A stretch of DNA of 64,000 nucleotides from Apostichopus japonicus (taxonomy: Eukaryota > Echinodermata > Holothuroidea > Aspidochirotida > Stichopodidae): contig NC_092561.1 in the NCBI RefSeq assembly GCF_037975245.1, forward strand, positions 10,601,001 through 10,665,000, in the 5' to 3' direction. The notes under the pieces were generated by a model that saw only the letters and a list, made by a program, of their open reading frames with translations, was not told where the DNA came from and searched no databases. The position numbers were made by a program, and so were the translations under genes. Positions 1-13,021 of the stretch are shown in pieces (within the stretch, counting starts at the first letter, position 1; each line of letters begins with the position of its first letter).

Positions 1-262
1 AAATGACCTTTGATCTCCACGAAAAAACTGTTGGCTTTTGCTCCTAAATGTGGTCCTACTGCTCACGAAATATGAGATTGGTTCAAGTTACCTCATTGAG
101 ATATCGTGTTTACAAGGTTTTCACTATTTGGCCCCTGGTGACCAAAAATGACCTTTGACATCCCCACAAAACAATAGGGTTCTTTTACTCAATGTGGTAC
201 TCATATACACCAAATAATAGATTGTTACAAGCTTCCCTTCTTGAGATATCGTGTTTACAAGC
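1..262 (-). repeat. Satellite monomers (~140 bp family), inverted copy
   Basis: About two diverged monomers of a family that recurs on the plus strand at 36010-36590, 38340-38610 and 46985-47450. Landmarks read on the minus strand are CTTGTAAACACGATATCTCA, GGGTCACCAGGGG and GGAGGTCAAAGGTCATTT. As in the 36-kb copy, the array abuts a GT/CA microsatellite next to GTCACGCCTCGCTTG. Confidence 0.75.
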
Positions 263-500
263 AAGGCGTGACACACACACACACCCACGCACACACGCAC
301 ACCCACGCATTCACCCATACATACATGCATACACACATACATACATACATACATACATACATACATACATACACACATACATACATACATACATACATAC
401 ATACATACATACATACATACACACATACACACATACATACATACATACATACATACATACATACATACATACATACATACATACATACATACACACATAC
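263..500. repeat. (CA)n / (CATA)n microsatellite
   Basis: A compound simple repeat, CA/CACG-rich to about 306 and then nearly uninterrupted CATA units to about 500. Long open frames here (HTYIHTYI and MYVCMYVC type) are only periodic readings of the repeat. Confidence 0.95.
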
Positions 501-1060
501 TCACCTCCACAATAATATTGGGACCAGTAACTTGGTACGTTTTGCATCAACAATTGTGGGACCTGATTTGTGGGACCAGAATGTACACCTTATGTGTGGG
601 ACCTTAAAAACACACCTTTGTGGGACCAGTCCAAATTGTGGGACCAAAAAAACACACCTGAGAAACATCATTTGTGGGACCAGACCAAATTGTGGGACCA
701 AAAAAACACACCTGAGAAACATCATTTGTGGGACCAGACCAAATTGTGGGACCAAAAAAACACACCTGAGAAACATCATTTGTGGGACCAGACCAAATTG
801 TGGGACCAAAAAAACACACCTGAGAAACATCATTTGTGGGACCAGACCAAATTGTGGGACCAAAAAAACACACCTGAGAAACATCATTTGTGGGACCAGA
901 TAAAACATGTTTCAAACTAAATTTGTGGAATCACACCCAATATGTGGGACCACAAATCATGCTGTTCCAACATGTCTGGGACCAAAAGCAGACCTTTCAA
1001 ATGGTTTGGGTACCAATCCCAAAATGCAGGATTAACTCCTTTGTGGGACGTACCATCTAA
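501..1060. repeat. TGTGGGACCA repeat region with five exact 54-bp tandem units
   Basis: The decamer TGTGGGACCA and variants recur throughout. From about 631 to 900 a 54-bp unit containing AACACACCTGAGAAACATCA is repeated five times with almost no variation, implying recent expansion or ongoing homogenisation. The left end (503-534) is inverted relative to 11073-11106, so this is one end of a dispersed family that also flanks the (CATA)n tract at 11.4 kb. Confidence 0.85.
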
Positions 1061-1640
1061 TGAACACAAATACCGAGTCTCTGTCTCTAAGACAGAAATT
1101 AAAGGAGCTTTGGTAGTTGAAAGATAAATTATACATAAGTTTATGTACTGTTTCCCCCCCCCCCCCCCCCCCGAAATCAGCAATATATTCATCCTGCGAA
1201 TATTTTCCCCAAAAAACTGCCTCAGCAATAGCAATTTCCAACAGAAATTTCTTTAATCGGCAGAAAAAACGGTATATGAATTTTTCTTAAGTTGACGTCC
1301 CAGCTCAATAAGTTGGAGGAATACTGTACAGAAAATAAGGAACACATTTATCTCTCATAACTACCTATCCTCCTTTAGCCATTCAGATGTGTCAAGTTAA
1401 GGAACTGTAAATATGTTAGGAAAAGAACATTTTCAATTTTTCACAGTTGTCCTTATCTTTCAGTCTACACTGCATATAATTTGACAAATTGACCACAGTA
1501 ATTCACTTTTCATTCAGTTTGAGTTTGAACTAATACCTTTTCATGCACAACATACTTGGCATCAAGGTATTCTAATTCGAAGTATTTCTCTGTTTAATTG
1601 ATACATCAGAATAACTGCTGTTTGGCTAAAAGAACTTTTT
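1061..1640. other. Non-coding stretch with a C19 run
   Basis: No supported gene. A homopolymer of 19 C lies at 1154-1172. The rest is AT-rich unique-looking sequence. Confidence 0.6.
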
Positions 1641-1801
1641 AAGAAATAATGCTAAAGATTTTTTCTATTAGTAGTGCTCATTGCTCAACAAGGATAGCAG
1701 CTTTATATGTATTCATACTGGGCAGAATCAACAATGTTGTCAGTTTGCACTAACATTTACAGTAGGCTCAAATGAGCACAGAAAATGTGGGACCAACCAA
1801 C

Positions 1802-1826
1802 TATATATAAATATATATATGTATGC

Positions 1827-1865
<39 letters not shown>

Positions 1866-1866
1866 C

Positions 1867-1911
<45 letters not shown>
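1802..1911. repeat. (TA)n microsatellite
   Basis: Alternating AT with rare GC-containing interruptions (GTATGCATGTAT). It directly abuts the tRNA-like 3' half at 1916-1950. Confidence 0.95.
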
Positions 1912-1915
<4 letters not shown>

Positions 1916-2192
1916 AAGCAGGAGGCCCGGGTTCGAATCCCGGTGGAGGCTCGAAGTTTTTTCACTGTTCTGGATTTTCCTTCACATTACGTTTTCAACG
2001 GGGACACCCTAACCATGGACGCTGATTGTATGTCCAGAGGTTCGAAACAGGTAAGGAAGGTCGTAATTCCACTGTAGGCTATTGACACCTGTATCGAACA
2101 ATACTAGTTCTGTTCGTGGTGACATATTTTTGCCTTACTCTAGAGATCAAACATGATGCTAACCAACTCGAAAATCATTTGTGATTCCTAAA
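1916..2192 (+). repeat. tRNA-derived SINE remnant plus associated dispersed repeat
   Basis: The tRNA-like 3' half has a perfect T arm (CCGGG, loop TTCGAAT, CCCGG) and a TGGAGGC acceptor strand, followed by a TCGAAGTTTTTTCACTG tail. The upstream half is missing and replaced by (TA)n. From about 2003 the sequence continues into a block (landmark GGTAAGGAAGGTCGTAATTC) shared with 43165-43310, where it flanks a fuller tRNA-like body. A shortened inverted copy lies at 2398-2445. Confidence 0.7.
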
Positions 2193-2195
2193 GCT

Positions 2196-2246
<51 letters not shown>

Positions 2247-2400
2247 TATATAAATATGTATAAATATGTATAAATATATATATATATATATATAGTTAAA
2301 ATTATATATATAGTTAAAGTTATATATATAGTTAAAGTTATATATATAGTTAAAGATAATTCCTGGCCTAGCATATCCTGTTTTATAGCCCCACAGAAAA
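2193..2400. repeat. (TA)n and ATATATAGTTAAA repeats
   Basis: An alternating TA tract to about 2294 is followed by four spaced copies of a TATATATAGTTAAAG unit. Simple sequence, not coding. Confidence 0.9.
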
Positions 2401-2444
2401 CTTCGAGCCTCCACCGGGATTCGAACCCGGGCCTCCCGCTTTAA

Positions 2445-2445
<1 letters not shown>
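2398..2445 (-). repeat. tRNA-derived SINE fragment, inverted copy
   Basis: Read on the minus strand this has GGCCCGGGTTCGAATCCCGG and GTGGAGGCTCGAAG, the same T arm and 3' tail as at 1916-1960. The two fragments face each other across a TA-rich spacer and could form an imperfect inverted repeat. Confidence 0.7.
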
Positions 2446-2446
<1 letters not shown>

Positions 2447-2513
<67 letters not shown>

Positions 2514-2514
2514 C

Positions 2515-2576
<62 letters not shown>

Positions 2577-2577
2577 T

Positions 2578-2650
<73 letters not shown>
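2447..2650. repeat. (TA)n microsatellite
   Basis: About 200 bp of alternating TA with CATTTA interruptions, self-complementary. Confidence 0.95.
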
Positions 2651-2974
2651 AGTTATATATATAGTTAAAGATAATTCCTGGCCTAGCATATCCTGTTTTA
2701 TTGCCCCACAGAATTGTTTAAGAAATACTAAGGTTTTTTTTTTTTTGATTAGTAGCTAGTCCTCAATAAGGATGACAGCTTTTTATAGATTTCATACTGG
2801 GCAGAAGCAACTGTGTTGTCTGTTACCCCTTTCATTTACAGTATAGGCTTCAATGAGCACAGAAAATGTGGGACCAACCTGCTGTTGGTTAAAAGGATAA
2901 ATCAAAGCTAACTTGCACTTCTTGTTTTATATACCCACCGAATTGTTTTACAAATAAAATCTGCTTAGTTGATA

Positions 2975-3147
<173 letters not shown>

Positions 3148-4013
3148 AAGATAATCATGGCTAACTTGCACTTCTTGTTTTATATCCCCACCGAACTTTT
3201 TAAGAATAATAATAATAAGTTTTTTTTTTCTATTAGTAGTCCTCAACAAGGATAGCAGCTTTACTTGTATTCATACTGGGCAGAAGCAACAATATAGTCA
3301 GTTTTCACTAAAATTTACCGTAGGCTCAAATGAGCACAGAAAATGTGGGACCAACCTGCCAATAACCTGCTGTAAAGGTCAAAGAATAACTCCTGGCCTT
3401 TCATATTTTATATTCCCACAAAATTGTTTTACAAAAAGCGGCTTAGCTTTACTCAATTAGAAGTCCTTAACAGGAGTGGGAGCTTGATATGTCCTACATA
3501 ATGGGCAGAAAGCAACTATTATGTCTGTTCCCACTAACATTTACAGTAGGTCCTTATGAGCACAGAAAATGTGGGACCAACTTGTCAAATAACCTGCTGT
3601 ATATATAGTTGAAGATAATTCCTGGGCTAGCACTTCCTCTTTAATATCCCGACTGAATTGTTTAAGAAATAAGGCTAAATTTCTTGTTATTAGTAGTCCT
3701 CAACAGGGATGACAGCTTGTTATGTATTTCATACTGGACAGAAGCAACTGTGTGCTCCTCCACCCCTCACTTTTATGCACTTTTTGGCTACTCAATTAGT
3801 AGTCCTTATCATGGGTGGCAGTTTTATATACTCGGCAGAACCAACAATGTCAGTTTCCACACACATATTACAGTACGATCTAACAAGCGCAGAAAATGTG
3901 GGACCAACCTGCCAACCTATTTAGTTCATTTAAGGATAATTCCTGGTCTTGTCTTCATGTTGAATATGCCCTTTAAAAAAAAATTGCCAAAAAAAAGCTA
4001 AGTTTTTAATTTT

Positions 4014-4390
4014 AATTTTCAGGTTTACAGACTTGTTCAGGGCCAAGGCCTTCTCACACGACTTTACAACTTAACCCTGGTCATTGCTAACTTGTCACAC
4101 CTACACACCAAAGTCTGTACAATTCAATCTATCTCTCCTGGGGCACCACAGTGCACCACAACCATGTGTCCCCCGGAGGACTTCCCTTAGGATGCAGCAA
4201 CAACGGGCGCAAACAACTATATTTACAAGTTACCTCGCAAGTCCCCATTTATACATATGTGTGAAGAGAGGCAATGGAGATAAAGCGCCTTGCCCAAGGA
4301 CACTACGTAATGATCTGGCCAGGGCTCGAACCTGTAATCCTTAGAACGCAAGTCCACTGCCCACTTGACCACAATGCCCTCCACAGGGGT
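4014..4390 (-). mobile_element. tRNA-derived SINE
   Basis: On the minus strand a promoter-like head has an A box TGGTCAAGTGG and a B box GGTTCGAGCCC (one mismatch to GGTTCGANTCC). Downstream is GTGTCCTTGGGCAAGGCGC, a block I remember from several marine-animal SINE families; that link is from memory. The element ends in AAATTAAAATTAAAAAC at its 3' end. It sits inside the ~230-bp tandem array, whose monomers resume on both sides. No coding capacity. Confidence 0.65.
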
Positions 4391-5099
4391 TTAGGATATG
4401 CCCTTGATTTGAAGACAGAAATTTTGGTTCCCCCATGTGCCCCCCCCCCCTTCGCTTTCATGTACTTTTTGGCTACTCAATTGGTAGACCTTATACAGGG
4501 TGGCAGCTTTATATACTGGGCAGAAGCAAGAATGTCAGTTTCCACACAAATTTACAGTACGATCTAATAAGCGCAGAAAATGTGGGACCAACCTGCCGAC
4601 CTATTTAGTTCATTTAAGGATAATTCATGTTGAATATACCCTTTTAAAACAAATTGCCAAAAAAAAGAGCTAAGTTTTACTCAACTAGGAGTCCTAAACA
4701 GGGGTTTAGGATATGCCCTTGAACACAGAAAATTTGGTTCCCCATGTGCCCCCACCCCCAATTTCATGTACTTTTTGGCTATACTCAATTAGTAGCCCTA
4801 ATTAAGGGTGGCAGCTTTATATACTAGGCAGAAGCAACAAATTTGTCTGTTTCCACTAAAATTAACAGTAGGCTCGAATGAGCACAGAAAATGTTGGACC
4901 AACCTGCATATAGTTAAAAGAATAATTCCTGGGCTTGCACTTACCCTTTTAAAAAAAATTGCAAAAAAGCTTAACATTTTGCTCAAGTAGTATTCCTTAA
5001 CAAGGGTTTACAATATATGCCCTTGAGCACTGAAAATGTGTTTCCCTCATGCTTCTCCCCTTTCTCATGTACTTTAAGGCTACTGTATAACAGTTTAAT

Positions 5100-7900
5100 A
5101 AGCACTATACAACAGTAAATTTATCCCAGACTTGTACGATACTGTAGGACTGGAAAACTCTTGAGATATTGACTGGAAACCATAGTTTTCAATAATAATA
5201 TATAGCCAACATGCTTGTGTGATCTTTCAACTGTGAGACCAAACAGGCATGAACAATATAGGGCATGGTACAGTTTAGTGTACCCCATGCCACCCACCCC
5301 CCCCCCCCTCTAACTCTCTGGTGGAAGTAAACCGTGGCATTACACTGCATGCAAGGACTGCCAAAAACTTCAGAGGAAGTTTACCTTCATACTTTTTCCA
5401 TTCCACTAAAATAATTCAAAGGCATACTGTAAAACCTAGATAGTACAGGAAACAACATTGATGATCTGTTATTTTTGTAGTATGCTGGAAAAAAAATTCT
5501 ACTGAAATTGATGTGAAGTGGCATTACATCTATAATTAACACACTTCTTGAATACTGAACATTATGTTATAGATTAGTATGGCAAGAGAGTGAAATCAGT
5601 GGAAATTCTTATATGAGAACATTTCTAGGTAAGTAATTTCTTTCTCAACTTGTGTACCAACAAGTGCGAAAGTGACTGGAGAAAATATATATCAGAATCA
5701 ATAGTCTGCATGTATATATGCAGTCCATTTGCCAACTAATTATAATTAGTCAAGATTACTTAGCTACTACCTTCAATTGTTCTCCAACAGTCTTTATCCA
5801 AAGAGAGTTGAAACAGTTTTCAAATTAATCTAATGGCCTGCAAATTAGAAGCTTCTTCTAAACTGTTTACTGTTACTAATCTCAGACTCTATGATTCAGT
5901 TATTTTAGTTAATGAACACATGTACAGTATGCATACTCCACAGACACTGTAATGAAAAACTATTCAGAAAACATAGGAACTACAAAACCCTAAAAAAAAA
6001 ACATGGGTAAATAAAATTAAGTTTATTGTTATATTTTACACTTCTCTACTCACCATACACATACTGTAATCTGTAAACTGTAAACTACAATCTCTCAGTG
6101 ACTTTTGATTCTCCCACAGGACCGATTATCACTAAAGTCAAGAAAATGTGACCTTAAAGGTATGCAAACATAGAGAAACAATTACCAAGAAGGGCAGACA
6201 ATTTGACCTTTGGGGTTCACATCGGCTTTTTTTCTGAAGAAGAGGATTCCAGTATATACAGTATATGCCTACTACTGTACATGCAATATCTAAGGCCCAC
6301 TATATTTAGTTGTATCATGTATGCAGTATATGGTAAAAATGTCTTTATACAGGTAATTTTACACAATTAACTGCAGGCATACTGTGATATTCATGGTAAA
6401 GTATGGCAGTTGTATGAAGCATGTGACTGCATGTGTGCAACAGGTACAGTAAACACTGTATAGTGAAGTCTTTTTTTTTTTTGATTCTCAAATTTGTCTT
6501 AATTTGTATCACAACAGCTTGCATTATATAGTCTATGTACACTTCAAAGGTTCTTATTTTTGGTTTTGCATATTAGAAACAGAAATGTGAACAGGTGTCT
6601 TAATCAAATCTTTTGACGTGAAATCACAATGAGGAGAAAGCTATAGTTAAAAATTCCTTGGTTTTTAAATTTCAATCGAAAATTCTTATTGATAGAAATA
6701 ATAATATCAGTTTCATTCCAATTACTTAAGTTTGGGACATCAAGTTAGAAATGATGTGTGCTTGTACGGCATTCTCTTCCTTTCAAATAAGGGTTAACTT
6801 CCTTTATTCCAATCGAATAGTCTAATACAAGCTGTGACAACATGTGGGATGAAACTAAAGCAAAACATGGTGCTCTTCTATACCATACCCATGAGCAGCT
6901 TCTACTTGTCACTATCACAATTCACAACATTGACCATACTTCCAGTTTGAGAGAGCATTTACTGAATTTTCAGAACAGCCTCTGTTGACCTCAAGTGGCC
7001 ATCAAAAAGCTTTCAAAACCTCATTTCATAAATTCCCCCTCCCCCAAACACACATATAAGCCGCACAATTGAACCAAACTTCAGCTACTACATCATGGTG
7101 TGAATGAATAAATGAAAGCACTTTAATTGCTGCCAACTGAAAATTCTTGCCTCATAATTACAATTAGACATAATTTTGGCCTGTGCATTTAAATGAAATT
7201 TACAATACCTCTCTTAAGGAGGTATATTGAGTAGGAGGTACTACAAGACGATTCTAGCTCTTTGGAGTTAGCTTGAAGCGAGCAATACTGTACTTAACTT
7301 GAAATTTGGGAGTTGAATGGACTTAATTAAGTGCAATTTCATGTAATTAGCATATATAACTAAGGAATTTTGTCAGCCGCAACAAGTCTAAGGGCAGTTC
7401 TAAGCAAAACAGGACATGACTCCCAAAACTTCAAATAGGTTTAATCGTAACAAATTTGGTATCGAATTAAAGCTAAGAATCAAAATTTCCTTAATCTGCA
7501 AAAGGAACACTATTTTCATGTCATTTACATATTGAAATTTGCCTAATTTAAATTGCAACATTAATAAAAATAATGGTTGTCAAGTTGATACTAAATACAT
7601 TTATATACATGATAAAAATGATAAACCTGAATTGATGCATGATGTTTGAACTCTAGAGATCCAAACCATGGGCTTAACATTTCTGTAACATATATATTTC
7701 ATTACTGTTCAATGACCTACAGTAATTAGATTTTGGGAAAAAAAAGTCATGATGTAAGGGTAAATTTTGATGTTTTTTTAATTATTCCTTTGCAAGACAA
7801 TAAAAATTTGCAATGAAGTTTGTTTCCAAACCTAGGACATCGATAACCATTAAATACAAGCACATTTTTAAGTTCATCTGACTTGCCATCATTAATGACT
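5100..7900. other. Gene-free unique-looking DNA
   Basis: I see no exon with convincing splice sites and no long open frame. The stretch is AT-rich with a short C-run (~5299-5309) and many TACTGTA / ACAGTA words, as in much of this window. Confidence 0.55.
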
Positions 7901-7911
7901 CATTAAAGTCT

Positions 7912-8954
7912 GTCACGTACGCTGTAACAATTTTGCTACAGCGTGACGTTACAGCTGATATACACACAAACTTTTGCAATGTAGTGTCCTATTCCCAGAC
8001 ATAATTGAACCATCCCCCCCCCCCCCTCTGGAACCAACCACTTAAAATGAGGTTGCCTTTAAAGTGATTTAGCTTTCAAATGTGAGATATCAGCTCACCT
8101 TCTTAAATGACTAATGAGAAACAATAGAGACAGGGAAAATATAACACATATTAATTATAGTTGACACCCTTTTTGAAAGCTGGTGGCACCATTCCAACTT
8201 CTTCATTCAACTCAGATACTGTATATACCTACATTTCCGGATATGCTATGTGATATATGTTTATGGAACATAAATTGTCAAGTTATCTTTTAATCAAGTC
8301 ATTTTTATGTTATATATATTCACATTATAAAATATTCGTAATTTTGTAATTGCCTGTTGTGTGTCACGCTGTAACGCTATGCTAATTTGAATTTTCATTT
8401 CATGATTAATGTATTTTTAACAAATTTCCACATCTAAGATCAAAGACTGATGGTAGTGACCATCAGAACGATCTACTGTAAGTACCTTCAAAGCACCATT
8501 GAAACATGACAGTGGGCCGCTATACATCGACTTTGCATTGACATTTCAATTGTCACGCTGTAACGGTCACGCTGTAACGTTACCTTGAGTAAGATTTTAT
8601 TGCATATTTAAATTAATTGCCAAACAATTTTCACAAATTAGGTGTCATATAAGACATTGCAGAAAGCAACAAAAGAGTTTCCAATATGGTAGCTGTTTAA
8701 AAACTTCACAGTTTTGGGTATACATGTTTGTGCAAAAACACTCGTCCATTTTACGTCACACTGTAACAAGGATGATTTATTAATCATATTTCATAAATAC
8801 GATAGATGGATCAATGATTCATAGTTAATTTTTATACCTGTTTATCAAGAACTAGTTATTTTGTATTATTTTATTGCTGATAAATAAATAACTAAGTCTT
8901 TGTGAAAGAACCATATGAATATTGAAAAAGCCTTCTGATTGTCACACGGTAATG
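7912..8954. repeat. Cluster of a GTCACGCTGTAACG motif
   Basis: The motif or a near copy occurs at 7912, 7934-7953 (inverted), 8363-8376, 8552-8565, 8566-8579 (back to back), 8755-8767 and 8941-8954. Several copies are perfect over 14 bp although the DNA between them is not alike. The motif is partly self-complementary through GTTAC / GTCAC ends. Seven hits in about 1 kb is far above chance. Function unknown: subterminal repeats of an unrecognised transposon or a protein-binding array are both possible. Confidence 0.6.
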
Positions 8955-9117
8955 CTTTGAACTTGCCCCTAAGCAAAGACATGCCATTGAGTTTACTACA
9001 GGTACTGTAGTTGTTTGGTGGAATTATAATTGTTTTGCACTTTGACAAGAGTTGACGCTCGAAATGCTTTATCACCTCTGTACCCCACTAATAACAAATA
9101 AGAAGATACATTTTCAT

Positions 9118-9121
<4 letters not shown>

Positions 9122-9210
<89 letters not shown>
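9122..9210. repeat. (TA)n microsatellite
   Basis: Uninterrupted alternating TA of about 86 bp. Confidence 0.97.
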
Positions 9211-9212
<2 letters not shown>

Positions 9213-9263
9213 GTGCATATCCAGGTGGGAGTGGCGTTTGGAGAGTCCCCCACCCCCCCTCCC

Positions 9264-9367
9264 TTAAAAAAGGGGAAAAGAAAAAAGGAAGAAGCAAAAT
9301 GGGAAAGGAAAACAAATGGGAAAGGAGGAAAAGAAAAGAATGGGGGAAGGGGAAAGAAAATAGGATA
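9264..9367. repeat. Polypurine tract
   Basis: About 100 bases almost entirely A and G on the plus strand (GGGAAAGGAGGAAAAGAAAA-type), directly after a C-rich ACCCCCCCTCCC segment. Such strand asymmetry can form triplex structures; no gene is seen. Confidence 0.85.
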
Positions 9368-9369
9368 AA

Positions 9370-11040
9370 GAGGTCAATTATATGATTATATGATCATTAG
9401 GTAATTTAACATGCATGATGGTTGTATAGATTAACTACATGATCATCATGGTATCTAAGGGGAATATATAGCGGTGAGTCATATACGGATGGTGCTAATA
9501 TCTGTACTAAACCATATAGCTTCTATTACAGGGAAACTGTGCAGGCCCCTGGACCCAAGACCACCATGTGCAAAGCAAGAGTTAACAAAACAGACAGTCT
9601 CCTGATGGTCTCCTCTTTAAAAGTCACTGAGAACCCTCCTTTACTAAAAGCTGTATTCACCACTGAAACTAAGGGTGTACAGTATATTTATGGATCTTAT
9701 ATTTGGGGTAGGAGTGCACTGCCTTTGACACCATTTTAGACTTTTGACATTCAAAAGAACTGAAACCTTTACAGCGTTTTGGAAGAGTTAAAAACAGTCG
9801 CGTACTAAGCTTGGACAGAGGGGAAATCTGCCCGGCTACCAAAGTCAAAGTCATGAGTGGCAACTTTTCCGTGCCCTATATATACTGTATATATGCTGCT
9901 GAAGAAAGAACTTGGGGAGTTCTTGTTTTAATTCCAATCTGTTCGTTCATAGATCATTGAAATTGATTTCTGAAAGGGTTACATTTACATAGGACAAATG
10001 GATTCAGTAGTAAGTTGATCCCTGTCTCCCCCACCCAGGCCCCCCCCCCAAAAAAAAAAAGATGGGGACAGGGCCACTCATTGAGGTAACAAAAATCCAA
10101 ACATGTACTGTAGCAGATTATGAAGAGACATTGAAAGTTCCCCAGCATCTTACTCCATAATGATCAAAATTGCACTATGTCACATAAATGAGAAGCAAAA
10201 TTCAACTTGAAGATTCTTTGAATGGACAACATTCGATATCATCATTTTCAATATGTCCTTTACTGTTATTCTGTGATACACATGTGTAATTTTTGGTGAA
10301 TTTTCTCATGAAATTTTGATGATACAAGACAAAATATCCAGTATATGTGTGAATGGCTAACAATTGATTCTTATATTGACATTTTTTTCCATCGAAACCC
10401 CTACTCTACTGAAATTCAAATCCGTTTGGTGTTCACATGAACAATGCAAGTAAGGTTATGACCATCGATATTTACCTAGTGGCCGTGAAATACCCCAATC
10501 AAGAAATTCATGAGCCTAGTCTTTGATCTCCTTTAATAATGCATGCTTTCATGATTCATTTTAAGCCGAAACGAGTCTACATCCATGACAAAATTGTTTT
10601 ACAGCAAAACATATATGCAGTACATATATATATTTTTTGAAGTTGAAATTGCTGGTTATATTCTAACTCTAATACCAGTATCAAAGTTCAATATAGTTAT
10701 AAGAACTGAATGGTTAATTTGGCATTACACTGATGAAAACAAAAAAAGCCTACATACCCACTTGTTTTGACACATTCCTTGAAAAATAACAGCTTCTAGC
10801 TTGCAGGTACATTGAGAGTAAAAGTACTGTAGTGTGGTACTTCTTAAGCCAGTAGTGTATACCAAAAGCTACAATGACAGGTACAGTAGGACTACTAAAT
10901 AGTCCACTGAGGTTGGTCATGACATTTGCTTTCATTGAAATATGAAGTAAGAACATCCTGTACAGGCCTGGCAGAAGATCATTAAAACTAATGAGAGTTA
11001 ATCAGCTGGCAAATAAACAAAACAAAAACTGTAAAAGTGA
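9370..11040. other. Gene-free DNA
   Basis: No supported exon. A C9-A11 homopolymer junction lies near 10041-10061. The few open frames are short and lack codon periodicity. Confidence 0.55.
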
Positions 11041-11605
11041 GAGATATAAAGTGAGATATAAAGTACTGTACCAAGTTACTGGTCCCAATATTATTGTGGA
11101 GGTAAGTACAGTATGTGTGTTTTCCCTAACCACTGACCATACCATTGAGGTCGCTATTCACAATAGCCCTTCATCAAAATTAGTGTGTTTTTAGAGTGTT
11201 TTATGTTTTTACCACACAAAAAGACACAATGAGAAAACATACAGAATTTTTGGCACCATGCATATTCATGAAGATGATCACTCAGAAGATGGAAAAATAG
11301 GGTTCTATAGGTTGTAAATTGTGGGACCAGGCAGTGGTCCCACAATTGCTATTGCTGTCCCACATTTCTAGCTGTGTTTTCAGTCACTGGTTCCACAATT
11401 AATGCAAAGGTGAGTACATACATACATACATACATACATACATACATACATACATACATACATACATACATACATACATACATACATACATACATACATA
11501 CATACATACATACATACATCAAAAAATACATAAAAATACATACATACATACATAAAAATACATACAATCATACAAACGTTATTGACCACATTGAAGGTTA
11601 CCTTT
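11041..11605. repeat. TGTGGGACCA-family repeat with hairpin and (CATA)n core
   Basis: This contains a copy (11073-11106) of the segment found inverted at 503-534, a perfect 13-bp hairpin at 11317-11347 (arm AATTGTGGGACCA, loop GGCAG), and an about 105-bp (CATA)n tract at 11414-11518 with weaker CATA units to 11560. The same three components occur in inverted order at 263-1060. Confidence 0.75.
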
Positions 11606-12600
11606 GAAATTCGTACCAATAAGTTGAATCAATGAACACGAAGCAAATCGTTCACCTTTCCTTGGTGTTTCTTGGGTTGTGCAATCGTCGGTTCACCCGG
11701 GTGTTTTCTCAAGGCAAAACAGACTTGCCCGGATCCGACCCGGTTTATACAGAGATATTTTAAGGGAATCTGACGGTCTCACGAATTTATTTGCTACTCT
11801 CCCGTTAAATATCGTTTAATACTATTGTCTGTTTAATATATTGTGATCAGTAATGAACCGTGCGTATATACTTTAGGAAAGTGTAGAGATTCCACTTCGT
11901 TTTTCGGGAAATGTATAAATGCTGCTGTCATTGTGCAGCGTTAACGTCATTGCGGCAATTAGCGTTTATGTATCCTATAATATTGTAGAGTTAAAGTGTA
12001 AACGCTGATTCTCTAATATGTTTCAGAGCGCTATCTTGTTTCAGCTGGATTTTGCCGAATTCTCCGTACTTGATCCCTTTTTTAATGTGGGGGGGGTGGA
12101 GAAAATCCCTGTTTTTGTGAGACACATGTTGTCAGGTCTGCAAATCAATATAGACCAAGATATATTGGAATAATAAAGAATAACAGTTTTGGGAAATTGA
12201 TGTATATCCATAGAGGTGCAGTTTTATTCAAAATGGAGAAATAGTTTCCATAGGTTGACAGCTATTAATAAATGATAATGTTTCATTACTTGTTTGTTAG
12301 GAGTATCATTTAGTTTAACATACGTATTTAATGTATTTAAAACAAAAGGCATAAGCATAAAATTAACTGCAGCATGGAGCTACCAAGCTGCAATGAGACT
12401 CCTCTATACCTATCTCAAAGTAAACTGTACACTCGCTTCCCGCTCATAAAATGTTACGGGATTAAGCCCATGACGCAAATGACTGTTAGATACATACATC
12501 GTGGTCGACATCTATAAATCGAGAGAAGCTTTCAGATGATAACGCAACTTTTAACCAATGATATTTACTCTCCAACGTATAATTTCAAGTTTTGTAATCT

Positions 12601-12629
12601 AGATATCTGAAATAGAATTTCAGATATCT
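12601..12629. repeat. Near-perfect palindrome in lectin A 3' flank
   Basis: Arms AGATATCTGAAAT and ATTTCAGATATCT (13 bp, perfect) flank a 3-base spacer. Further half-sites (TTTCAGATATCT, ATATCTGAA-like) lie within 110 bp. The equivalent part of copy B (55.44-55.62 kb) keeps related words but not the palindrome. Confidence 0.7.
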
Positions 12630-12924
12630 TATTAGGGTTCAAGATATTTGAAATTCTAGTTTTAGAATTAGAGTTTCATATACCTTAAATTCAATTTCAG
12701 ATATCTCCATTAGCATATCAGGTAGATGAAATAACGTACAATTTTAGAAGTTATATGCTAAAACGGCTTTCCGTATACTGGCGGTGAGAGGAGGAGGTGT
12801 TGAAATAATCAATTTTGGAATGATATATTGGTTTAATATAATCGTTTTGTATTACAGCCTTTACAGGGCACGGTTTTCAACATTTGGAGTCAGTGCTTCA
12901 GAGACTGTTTGATATTTTCCATCA

Positions 12925-12930
12925 TTTATT
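12925..12930 (-). terminator. Polyadenylation signal of lectin A
   Basis: AATAAA on the minus strand lies 92 bases beyond the stop codon and is conserved at the equivalent place in copy B. Confidence 0.65.
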
Positions 12931-13021
12931 ATAACACGAACAAAAAGAACAAGAAAAAAGGCAGAAGAGAGGCTGTGGTGAGAAGTATATATATCGTTAA
13001 ATCCAGGCTATTTCGGTGTTT

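Noticed and set aside
192-515. Long HTYIHTYI and MYVCMYVC open frames
   Set aside because: They are readings of the (CATA)n microsatellite in several frames and strands, not genes.
501-920. Open frames with an 18-residue repeat (CGTKKTHLRNI and similar)
   Set aside because: Produced by a 54-bp tandem repeat whose length is a multiple of three; frames on both strands stay open equally.
2159-2668. YIYIYI-type open frames in TA-rich DNA
   Set aside because: Alternating TA has no stop in two frames; no coding signal.
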